A stretch of 64,000 bases of DNA from Winogradskyella flava (GTDB lineage Bacteria > Bacteroidota > Bacteroidia > Flavobacteriales > Flavobacteriaceae), in the NCBI RefSeq assembly GCF_014243395.1, contig NZ_JACLCP010000006.1, positions 62,001 to 126,000 of the forward strand, written 5' to 3'. The notes beneath the pieces were generated by a model. The model was not told the DNA's origin and searched no databases. It worked only from the letters and a program-made list of their open reading frames with translations. Shown here piece after piece: positions 25,971 through 33,272 of the stretch (the first letter of the stretch is position 1; each line of letters begins with the position of its first letter). A program made the position numbers and the translations under genes.

Positions 25971-26492
25971 TTACATTTTGGTTTTTAGCTTTTTACCATT
26001 AGCATATCTAAACTCTAATGGTTCACCATCTTTTGAGTAGCAAAATTCTTTACCGTGCTTTTTCTTGCCATTATATTGGCAACTATAAATCAGCTTTTCA
26101 TTTTCAAACTCTTCTTTTAGAATAAATTTACCGTCATCATCAAAACTTTCTTTTTCGTAAAGACTTGAGTCTAGATTAAAACAATAAATAGTTTTATATT
26201 CAAAAGGTTTTGAGATATTATAAATGACGCTATCAGAAACGATTTTCTTTTTACCATTATAATAGTATTTCGCCATTTTAATAATCCCATTTTCGAAGTA
26301 TTCCTCTAAAACTAAATGGTTGTTTTTTCGTCTTTTTTCACAAATACCAGAGAAGAGAGAATCGTTAGAAGTCTTATGTATGAGGTTATTATCATCAATA
26401 TATAAATCATCAAAATCAATAATTTCTTGGGCAGTAACCTTGAAAAGACAAGCAATAGCAAAACCAAGGAATAAATGCAACCTAAAATTCAT
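25971..26492 (-). CDS. Secreted MORN/YwqK-like repeat protein
   Basis: The 173-residue protein has a signal peptide (LHLFLGFAIACLFKVTAQ). It contains short repeats of the pattern YFENGIIKMAKYYYNGKK, FDDDGKFILKEEFENEKL and YSKDGEPLEFRYANGKK, typical of MORN-variant/YwqK-type proteins. Homologues of this type occur near polymorphic toxins, but many are unlinked secreted proteins, and no toxin is adjacent here. The 190-base gap downstream is A/T-rich and holds nothing I can name. It lies after the Imm53 gene on the same strand. Confidence 0.6.
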   Translation of the reverse strand: MNFRLHLFLGFAIACLFKVTAQEIIDFDDLYIDDNNLIHKTSNDSLFSGICEKRRKNNHLVLEEYFENGIIKMAKYYYNGKKKIVSDSVIYNISKPFEYKTIYCFNLDSSLYEKESFDDDGKFILKEEFENEKLIYSCQYNGKKKHGKEFCYSKDGEPLEFRYANGKKLKTKM

Positions 26493-26519
26493 TCGAACAA
26501 TTTATATACATCACTAACG

Positions 26520-26548
26520 AAGTTCGCTGAAATAATTGAGAAAGACAA
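26520..26548. repeat. 29-base dispersed repeat, copy A
   Basis: This segment, starting AAGTTCGCTGAAATA and ending GAGAAAGACAA, is 26/29 identical to 33244-33272. Both copies sit between two leftward genes, starting within 1-3 bases of the upstream gene's stop codon. Confidence 0.6.
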
Positions 26549-26550
26549 AA

Positions 26551-26850
26551 CTATTCATTCTCAATCTTATCAATCATCTGTTTAAACAAGTCTAATAGAA
26601 AAGTCAATTTACTAGCATCACCAGCAGCAAAAAACTTAGAATTTTCAACTTTAACACCATACCAATCTTGGCGATTAATTTCGTTAAGAATCCATTTGAT
26701 TTCTAAATTGGCAATTGATGTTTTTGAGATGTCAATTTCCACTTCCCAACCTGGAGCGGCTAGTGTCGTAATCTGAATCACTTCATCTTTTTCCCATTCA
26801 CTATCACAATTGGTCTTAAACCAATCTTGTATCCAGTCTAAAATTTCCAT
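26551..26850 (-). CDS. Imm53-family immunity protein
   Basis: The 99-residue acidic protein starts MEILDWIQDWFKTNCDSEWE and continues with AAPGWEVEIDI and NRQDWYGVKVENSKFFAAG. This spacing of W, C, PGW, DW and F is what I recall of Imm53, an immunity family that neutralises polymorphic toxins. No toxin gene is in the window. The ATG at 26850 directly abuts the stop of the SulP transporter gene, so both are on one transcript. It may protect against toxins of neighbouring cells, or have been recruited to another job. Confidence 0.75.
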   Translation of the reverse strand: MEILDWIQDWFKTNCDSEWEKDEVIQITTLAAPGWEVEIDISKTSIANLEIKWILNEINRQDWYGVKVENSKFFAAGDASKLTFLLDLFKQMIDKIENE

Positions 26851-29076
26851 TTATTTTACGTCTAACAGTGCGGCTAACTCTTTACCATATTCTATAAATG
26901 CAATGGTTTCATCTGTTCTCGCCAATTTTATTTTATCAAAAATAACTAGTGCTTCACCATTACTTTCTAGATGGTAAATCTGATGACTTTCGAAAAAGCG
27001 AATGATGTCATCTGTAAAAAATGATCTAATTTCAGATTCCTTATTTCCCATTATGAGAAACTTCTTAGAAAAATCTGGATACATTTCAAAGTCAATATCT
27101 TTATAGCCAGTGTAAGCCATTACACGGTCAAATAATTTTTCTAATACGCCCTCTTTTTCCATAGTGAAAACAGGCAATTTTTTAGGCAATTTTAATACCA
27201 TTAGCGTCATATTAAATGTCTCAGCTGTAAAAGCCGAACCTTCACTAAATGTAACATCCGTGATTTCCCAAGACACATTTAAATTTTTAAATGTTCCTTT
27301 GAGACAATTAGATTTACGCTCAATGGGTCTAATTTCAAAAAAGTGAAATCTCTTTAGATAGTTAGTATTCCAATCTACGCGATTAGTGTATTGATAATCA
27401 TTTTCATTAGCTAAATTTTGTAAACGGATTTGCCTTGCGGATAATTTTGTGACTTGATTATTTAAGGCAATTTTTAAAGCTCTATTATGGGTAGAAGAAG
27501 ACACATGAGAATCTAGTCCTTTTATGATCACTTCACCACCTGTATTCTTTTGCATCTTTAGATAGTCGACTATGTAATCCATATAGGTAATACCAACCAA
27601 CCGTGTTTCTGATAAATCAATATTTACGTTGGCTCCAGAAGGAATCTGAGCCACCATTTTATCAATTTTTAGGATGCCTAAAAAATTAGCAATGCCTTTA
27701 ATATTCAAATCATAACTACCATCAGGTTTCATAATTATATTTGATCCTGAACGATATACCATTTTAAAGAATTGCGGTATAGATACATTTGCCAATAGCA
27801 TGTGACTAACCATAGCTAATAATAATCCACCAAGTAATCCAATTAATAAATTGGTGTAAAGTGTTAAAACCATGGTGCCAATAAAAAATATTAATTGCTC
27901 GATGCCTTGACTGTAAATTTGTTTGAAGACGGCAGGCGAAGCTAATTTAAACCCAGTGTAAACAAGTAAAATTGCAAACGCACATAGCGGAACTTGTCTC
28001 ATTATTGGGCTAAGTACCACAATAAAAAGTAGCAATAAAAGGCCTTGATACATATTAGACCACTTTGTCTTCGCTCCATTATGAATGTTTACTGTACTTC
28101 GAATAATCACAGCAATAATTGGCAAACCTCCAATCATACCTGCTGCCATGGTGCTTAATCCAATACCTGTCAAATCCTTATTCAAATCCGTCTTGCGTTT
28201 ATAAGGGTCAATTTTGTCAACCGCTTTCGCAATGGCCAAAGATTCAATACTAGTTATGATTAAAATGGATATGACGGTTGTCCAGAACTCTATAGTATTA
28301 ATTTTATTAAAATTTGGATGCATTATGGAGTCCATAATGTTATCAGGAATATCTAGGAGTAATTTAGGTCCGACGTCGTATGCCCTTCCAAAAAATGAAA
28401 GTGTATGTGGATCAAAGAAATTGAATAGATAAACAAATGGAATAGAAAGCCCTACAACCCACATTGGAGTTGGTAAAATATGAAAAATTCTATTACTAAT
28501 TTTGGAATGAAACAATAGTATGAGTAAGCCTACTAGAGCAATAATAACTACAAAAGGATTCGCTTGAGGTAGGTATACAATCGCATCAACAAGGTTCTGT
28601 ATAATGCTCGGACTATCAGAATGTGTCCCCATAGCAACATGGATCTGTTTTGCAAATATGATAATTCCGATGGCAGCTAAAATACCATGAATTACGGAAG
28701 AATGAAAGATGTCCGCTAATCGACCTAACTTCAATAATCCTAATAGCACCTGAATTGCCCCAGAAACAACCACTGCCGCCAATACATAATTAAATGCTTG
28801 CCCTGAACCATCATCCATCAATGCAATCCCTAAAAGTATAACAGCAATAACACCTTTGGCAGGTCCGTTGACAGATATGTGTCCGCCTCTGTAAAATGTT
28901 GTTACAACACCACCAATAATTGCAGAAATGATACCTGACATTGCAGGTGCGCCTGCTGCCAACGCTATACCTAGAGAAAGAGGTAATGCAATGAGTGAGA
29001 CACTCACTGCTGCGATTAAATCACTTTGCCAATTTTCAATTAAGCCCTTAAAACCTTTTTTTGGTGTAACTTCCAT
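26851..29076 (-). CDS. SulP-family anion transporter with STAS domain
   Basis: The 741 residues begin with a SulP membrane domain of about 420 residues: SDLIAAVSVSLIALPLSLGIALAAGAPA is the typical TM1 region, and GGHISVNGPAKGVIAVILLG is the TM3 anion-site region. An STAS-like domain follows at about 450-545 (NVNIDLSETRLVGITYMDYI). A further cytoplasmic domain of about 190 residues (from about 550) is unlike any I can name; it runs through GTFKNLNVSWEI to the end. Substrates could be sulfate or bicarbonate; the sequence does not decide. It is the first gene of an operon with Imm53. Confidence 0.88.
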   Translation of the reverse strand: MEVTPKKGFKGLIENWQSDLIAAVSVSLIALPLSLGIALAAGAPAMSGIISAIIGGVVTTFYRGGHISVNGPAKGVIAVILLGIALMDDGSGQAFNYVLAAVVVSGAIQVLLGLLKLGRLADIFHSSVIHGILAAIGIIIFAKQIHVAMGTHSDSPSIIQNLVDAIVYLPQANPFVVIIALVGLLILLFHSKISNRIFHILPTPMWVVGLSIPFVYLFNFFDPHTLSFFGRAYDVGPKLLLDIPDNIMDSIMHPNFNKINTIEFWTTVISILIITSIESLAIAKAVDKIDPYKRKTDLNKDLTGIGLSTMAAGMIGGLPIIAVIIRSTVNIHNGAKTKWSNMYQGLLLLLFIVVLSPIMRQVPLCAFAILLVYTGFKLASPAVFKQIYSQGIEQLIFFIGTMVLTLYTNLLIGLLGGLLLAMVSHMLLANVSIPQFFKMVYRSGSNIIMKPDGSYDLNIKGIANFLGILKIDKMVAQIPSGANVNIDLSETRLVGITYMDYIVDYLKMQKNTGGEVIIKGLDSHVSSSTHNRALKIALNNQVTKLSARQIRLQNLANENDYQYTNRVDWNTNYLKRFHFFEIRPIERKSNCLKGTFKNLNVSWEITDVTFSEGSAFTAETFNMTLMVLKLPKKLPVFTMEKEGVLEKLFDRVMAYTGYKDIDFEMYPDFSKKFLIMGNKESEIRSFFTDDIIRFFESHQIYHLESNGEALVIFDKIKLARTDETIAFIEYGKELAALLDVK

Positions 29077-29215
29077 TTATGTAACTGTCTAGGTTTATAA
29101 ATATTAAGATTTTGGATATAAAAAGATGTTAATAGATTATTCCATAATTCTTAAGTCATGTAATATATGACCTAGTTTTGTTTTTCAGAAATTTAAAATG
29201 ATGATTTGTAATACG

Positions 29216-29235
29216 AAGTTGTATTTAAACAACTT
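29216..29235. repeat. 7-bp hairpin between SulP and GH30 genes
   Basis: AAGTTGT and ACAACTT flank a 6-base loop in the 244-base gap. It is not followed by a long U-tract in the leftward direction. The remainder of the gap is A/T-rich and should contain the SulP promoter; I see no exact TAnnTTTG box on the reverse strand. Confidence 0.35.
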
Positions 29236-29320
29236 TATCTCTGTGCCAATTTTGTGTCTAGGTTAAAATTTCAATTGATGTTAAAGTATTATGATAATAA
29301 ATTTAGCTTGCGCATAGCAT

Positions 29321-30913
29321 TTATTTTTTCCGCAGATGAAGCGTTTGCATAGTATTTGGTGCAATATTAAAGGTGTAACTATGGGCTCCTAAAACTAGTG
29401 ATAGATTTTGCGAGGTCTTGTTGTTATTAAAAACAACAACAGCAATTGAACCATCAATATTTTTTGCTGCTGTGTGTATAAGTCCATCTATAGGTTTGCT
29501 TTCTAGTACAATTCGGCGTGCTCCAGGCCTTATAAACTTGCTAAAATGACTTAACAAATAATAGAGAGGTGTGTAAATGACCTCGTCAGTTACTGGGTTG
29601 ATGAGTACTGGAGCACTATTAAAATTATCATAAGGGTTGGGTTGACCAAGGTGACTTAGAATAATACACCACTCAATATAACCTTGAACTCCATTATTCA
29701 TATCTGTAATGATATCGTAAGCATAGGTGCTAAAAGGAACAAACTTACCTGCATAATCTGTGCTCTCTCTCCAATATTGACCAATTGGGTCGTCGGCATC
29801 AATATCTATGCTCGATTCTGTATGTATTCTACCTTTGTCTGGCCATGTTGTTTGTAGCTTATCTAGTTCTTGCGCATACCAATTATTTTCTTCGAGTTTT
29901 GAGCTGGCATACCAGTGAAAGGCTGTTCCCCAAGCATATTTAGATGCTTCAGTATCTAAGTAGGTTGGTGCTACATAAGCATTCATTTCAGATTTGTTAT
30001 GATCGTAGATGAGTACTTTTAATCCTGCATCTAAATCATTAAGAATTAAATGACCATCTTTTACTAGTTGAGGTCCAAGATGATCTCGTAAAAAAACACG
30101 TCCTTGTTCGGGAGTTAAGCCATTACTGTCCCAACGTGCATCGTGTGCATGTAATGGTTCATTTTGAGGAGTGATTCCCCAAAGATCTATACCTTGTTCT
30201 TTGTAAGCACTCACGTATTTTGATAGATATTCTGCCCAAAGCCCATAATATTTAGGTTGTAAGGAGCCGTTAGTCATTTCCGAAGTTTCGTTTGCTTTCA
30301 TCCAAGATGGTGGACTCCAAGGGGATGCAATTATTTTGAAGTCTGATCCAGCAATATTAAATGCTTCTAAAATCATTGGAATGAGGTCATAACTAGGATC
30401 TATAAGTTCAATATTTTTTACTTGGTCGTTTTCATTACCTGAAAATCCTTTCATATCTTCATAAACACTGAAAGTTGATAGATCTTCATCATTGTGTTCA
30501 ACGTATGTATAATGATTATTAGAATAATCACTGCTATTAATATGAGTTCGTGTGAGTGTAAAACCTGCGCCTTGCGTTGGACTAAATAATTTGGTTAAAA
30601 CCGTTTTTCGTAATTCTTCAGGAATTGTAGCTAGGTTCCATGCAGAGGATTCAGTAAACGAAGCACCAAAACCATAGTACTCTTGAAACACTTTTTCGGG
30701 ATTAAGCCTTAAGGAAATACTTGTTTTTAAGGATTTACTAGACAATTCTTGTCCTTCAGAAATTAATTTAAGATTATCACCAGAAGCTGATGTCTGATAA
30801 ATATCCACTAAATAATTAGAATTGGAATTATCGGATTTGCAACTCACAAATACACTAGATATAGAAAAAGCAAGCAAAAATCGAATAGTTGTAATTCTCG
30901 ATAGGTCTATCAT
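29321..30913 (-). CDS. GH30 glycoside hydrolase, lipoprotein
   Basis: The 530-residue enzyme belongs to the GH30 (glucosylceramidase-like) family, acting on beta-glycosides. The N-terminus carries a lipobox ending at Cys25 (SSVFVSC), so it is probably outer-membrane anchored. The (beta/alpha)8 barrel starts near EYYGFGASFTESSAWNLA. The acid/base Glu252 is in TPQNEPL, and the nucleophile Glu366 is in IHTESSID. A beta-sandwich tail ends with NTMQTLHLRKK. The substrate (beta-1,6-glucan, glucosyl or fucosyl) is not decided. It lies 12 bases after the dienelactone hydrolase gene and is the last gene of a six-gene run. Confidence 0.9.
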   Translation of the reverse strand: MIDLSRITTIRFLLAFSISSVFVSCKSDNSNSNYLVDIYQTSASGDNLKLISEGQELSSKSLKTSISLRLNPEKVFQEYYGFGASFTESSAWNLATIPEELRKTVLTKLFSPTQGAGFTLTRTHINSSDYSNNHYTYVEHNDEDLSTFSVYEDMKGFSGNENDQVKNIELIDPSYDLIPMILEAFNIAGSDFKIIASPWSPPSWMKANETSEMTNGSLQPKYYGLWAEYLSKYVSAYKEQGIDLWGITPQNEPLHAHDARWDSNGLTPEQGRVFLRDHLGPQLVKDGHLILNDLDAGLKVLIYDHNKSEMNAYVAPTYLDTEASKYAWGTAFHWYASSKLEENNWYAQELDKLQTTWPDKGRIHTESSIDIDADDPIGQYWRESTDYAGKFVPFSTYAYDIITDMNNGVQGYIEWCIILSHLGQPNPYDNFNSAPVLINPVTDEVIYTPLYYLLSHFSKFIRPGARRIVLESKPIDGLIHTAAKNIDGSIAVVVFNNNKTSQNLSLVLGAHSYTFNIAPNTMQTLHLRKK

Positions 30914-30925
30914 ATTACAGCTAAA

Positions 30926-31816
30926 CTATACTTTCAAATGCTTATCAAAAAAAGCAATAGTCCTATCCCAGGATAATTGAGCAGCTTCTTTATCATAACG
31001 AGGTGTAGTGTTATTATGGAATCCGTGATTTACACCAGGATAAATATAGGCTTGATATTCAATGTTATTGGCCTTTAAGATAGCTTCAAAAGCTGGCCAA
31101 CCAGCATTAATCCTAGTATCTAATTCGCCATATTGGAGTAGAAGAGGTGCCTTAACTTTCTTTGCGTCTTCAGCTTCCGGTTGTCTACCATAATAAGGTA
31201 CAGCCGCACCTAAATCTGGTAAGCGTACCGCCATCATATTTGAGATCCATCCACCAAAGCAAAACCCTACTACACCGACCTTACCATTGCAATCTTTATG
31301 ATTCATTAAATAATCATAAGCGGCTATAAAGTCCTCCAGCATTTCATTTCGGTCTCGCTTTTTTTGCATTGCTCTACCATCATCATCATTGCCGGGATAA
31401 CCACCTAAAGGTGACAACGCATCTGGTGCCAAGGAGATGAAATTGGCTTTAGCTGTGCGTCTGCCTACATCTTCTATATATGGATTTAGACCTCTATTTT
31501 CGTGAACCAAAACCACACCAGGTAATTTTTTATCTAGATTCTTAGGTTTGGACAGAAGCCCTTTAATAGTGCCTCCACCTTTAAGGGAATCATATTCTAT
31601 AAACTTAGAGTCTAAGTTAGGATCATCTGGTTGGACTAAAAGCGTGTCGACATAATTTGGCGACATAAAACTTAACAATGAAGATACTGTTAAGCCACCA
31701 ACGGCATAGAGTGATAATTTTTCTACAAATTGACGTCGGTTGAGTTTGTTATGTGCATAGTCATCGTAAAGATCAAAAACTTCTTGTTTAATATCTTCTT
31801 TTTTAAGGTCTTTCAT
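30926..31816 (-). CDS. Tat-type dienelactone hydrolase family protein
   Basis: The 296 residues comprise an N-terminal region with a twin-arginine-like motif (NRRQFVEKLSLYAVGG, about 26-41) and a hydrophobic stretch. An alpha/beta-hydrolase domain of the dienelactone hydrolase family follows. The catalytic triad is Cys186 (GFCFGG), Asp233 (GELDTRI) and His264 (GVNHGFHN), all present. It is probably exported in folded form. The true substrate is unknown; family members cleave lactones or small esters. It is cotranscribed with GH30 (12-base gap). Confidence 0.88.
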   Translation of the reverse strand: MKDLKKEDIKQEVFDLYDDYAHNKLNRRQFVEKLSLYAVGGLTVSSLLSFMSPNYVDTLLVQPDDPNLDSKFIEYDSLKGGGTIKGLLSKPKNLDKKLPGVVLVHENRGLNPYIEDVGRRTAKANFISLAPDALSPLGGYPGNDDDGRAMQKKRDRNEMLEDFIAAYDYLMNHKDCNGKVGVVGFCFGGWISNMMAVRLPDLGAAVPYYGRQPEAEDAKKVKAPLLLQYGELDTRINAGWPAFEAILKANNIEYQAYIYPGVNHGFHNNTTPRYDKEAAQLSWDRTIAFFDKHLKV

Positions 31817-31856
31817 GGCAGTGGGTTTTAAAATGACCTCTTAAAGTTAGTGATTT

Positions 31857-32393
31857 TTATTCATCTAAATTCAATTGCCAAGACACTCCAAATTGGTCTT
31901 CGATAAAACCAAACTTTTTACTGAAGCCATAATCCGCTAATGGCATTAGTACCTTTCCATTTTCAGATAGTTTTGTAAAGAGGCTTTCGAGTTCTTCGTT
32001 AGATGCACAATCCACAAAATTGGACACTCCTGGTGTAAAATTCCATTCGTGTTTTATATAGCTATCACTGCAAGCATATTGACTTCCGTTTAACTCAAAT
32101 CTTGCCATTAAAATCGATCCCTCCGGAGCAGGACTCTCTTTTCCATGCCGTCTGACCTCAGTGATTTTCGAGTTTTTAAAGATGCTAACATAGAAGTTCA
32201 TGGCTTGCTCAGCATCTTTATTTTGAAAAGTTAGAAATGTAGTTATTTGCCTTTTAGAATCTGCTATTGCCTTGTCCACCTCTTTTTTGAGTTCGTAGTT
32301 TTCAGATCTTAGGTTATCTAGTTCTTCATTAAGAGATTTATTATTACAATTGAATAATACTATTAATACGATGAGTGAAATAAACTTTTTCAT
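31857..32393 (-). CDS. VOC-fold (PhnB-like) lipoprotein
   Basis: The 178-residue protein starts MKKFISLIVLIVLFNCNNK, a lipoprotein signal with Cys16. A short coiled coil follows (about 20-50, ELDNLRSENYELKKEVDKAI), then a PhnB-type VOC domain (FLTFQNKDAEQAMNFYVSIF through KFGFIEDQFGVSWQLNL). VOC proteins of this kind are normally cytoplasmic, so a lipid-anchored one is unusual. The ligand is unknown. It follows the next VOC gene by 10 bases. Confidence 0.8.
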   Translation of the reverse strand: MKKFISLIVLIVLFNCNNKSLNEELDNLRSENYELKKEVDKAIADSKRQITTFLTFQNKDAEQAMNFYVSIFKNSKITEVRRHGKESPAPEGSILMARFELNGSQYACSDSYIKHEWNFTPGVSNFVDCASNEELESLFTKLSENGKVLMPLADYGFSKKFGFIEDQFGVSWQLNLDE

Positions 32394-32403
32394 TGTTAAA
32401 GGT

Positions 32404-32799
32404 TTATAGGTTTTCTACGATTTGTATGTAATTGCCACAGGTATCATTAAACACAGCATATTTCACCGTGCTAAAAATAGAGGGTTTAATGCTGAATTCT
32501 ACTCCAATTTTTGTCAGGCGTTCGTATTCGGCATCGACACTATCTACATCAAACTGGGTCCATGGAATTCCGGCTGCCATTAACGAATCTTGGAAGACTT
32601 TACATGGTTCAAAATGAAGTGGAGCAGGTTCTAATAATAGTTCTGGTCCATCTTGGGCGTCTTTAGATACCAAAGTAATCCATCGGTTATCGCCATCTAA
32701 TGGCATATCTTTCTTTTTAATAAAACCCAATTTTTCGGTGTAAAAGTGTAATGCTTTTTCCTGATCGCGAACGGGAATGCTAATGACTGTGATTTTCAT
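32404..32799 (-). CDS. VOC family (glyoxalase/bleomycin-resistance fold) protein
   Basis: The 131 residues form a single VOC domain: SIPVRDQEKALHFYTEKLGF, then WITLVSKDAQDGPELLLEP, and VKYAVFNDTCGNYIQIVENL with a terminal Glu as likely metal ligand. It is probably cytoplasmic; the substrate is unknown. It sits directly after a minimal AraC-type regulator, an order seen in other genomes for VOC/AraC pairs. Confidence 0.88.
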   Translation of the reverse strand: MKITVISIPVRDQEKALHFYTEKLGFIKKKDMPLDGDNRWITLVSKDAQDGPELLLEPAPLHFEPCKVFQDSLMAAGIPWTQFDVDSVDAEYERLTKIGVEFSIKPSIFSTVKYAVFNDTCGNYIQIVENL

Positions 32800-32836
32800 T
32801 TTATGGTGATTATTAATTTGCTCTCAAAATTGAAAA

Positions 32837-33235
32837 TTAAGAATGAGATGTGCTTCTTGAAAATTGCTCTTTTTGATATTGACTTGGAGATTGTCCTGTT
32901 CTGGACTTAAATAAAGAACTAAACGAACCTAAACTTTGAAAACCAACGGCAAAACAGGTTTCCGTAACTGACATTTGTTCTTTTAAGTGCGTTTTTGATT
33001 TTTCTATCCGCTTATCGATTAAGTATTGTCTTGGAGTTAGGCCATAATACCGTTTAAATAATCGCAATAAGTGATATTTGGAAATAAATCGAGTGTACGA
33101 TAAAAAGTCTAAATTCAAGTCAGTGTCATAGTTATTGTCAATGTAGTTTTTAATGCCTATAACAGACTCGATTTGTTTATCATTAGAATAATGACTTTTT
33201 TTAAGCTGACTTATTTTTTCTTCATAAAAACTCAT
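32837..33235 (-). CDS. AraC-family regulator, DNA-binding domain only
   Basis: The 132 residues hold little more than the double helix-turn-helix of AraC/XylS proteins (about 26-125). LDFLSYTRFISKYHLLRLFKRYYGLTPRQYL is the first HTH plus linker helix, and VTETCFAVGFQSLGSFSSLFKSRTGQSPSQYQ the second. There is no sensory domain, so the signal input must come from elsewhere. It likely controls the two VOC genes 37 bases downstream. The start codon lies 8 bases past repeat copy B. Confidence 0.9.
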   Translation of the reverse strand: MSFYEEKISQLKKSHYSNDKQIESVIGIKNYIDNNYDTDLNLDFLSYTRFISKYHLLRLFKRYYGLTPRQYLIDKRIEKSKTHLKEQMSVTETCFAVGFQSLGSFSSLFKSRTGQSPSQYQKEQFSRSTSHS

Positions 33236-33243
33236 GCACAGCT

Positions 33244-33272
33244 AAGTTCGCAGAAATATTTGAGAAAGTCAA
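33244..33272. repeat. 29-base dispersed repeat, copy B
   Basis: It differs from 26520-26548 at three positions only. It fills almost the whole 37-base gap between the PLP-enzyme stop and the araC-like start, which is unusual for a mobile repeat inside a tight operon and suggests a role at the RNA or regulatory level. Confidence 0.6.
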
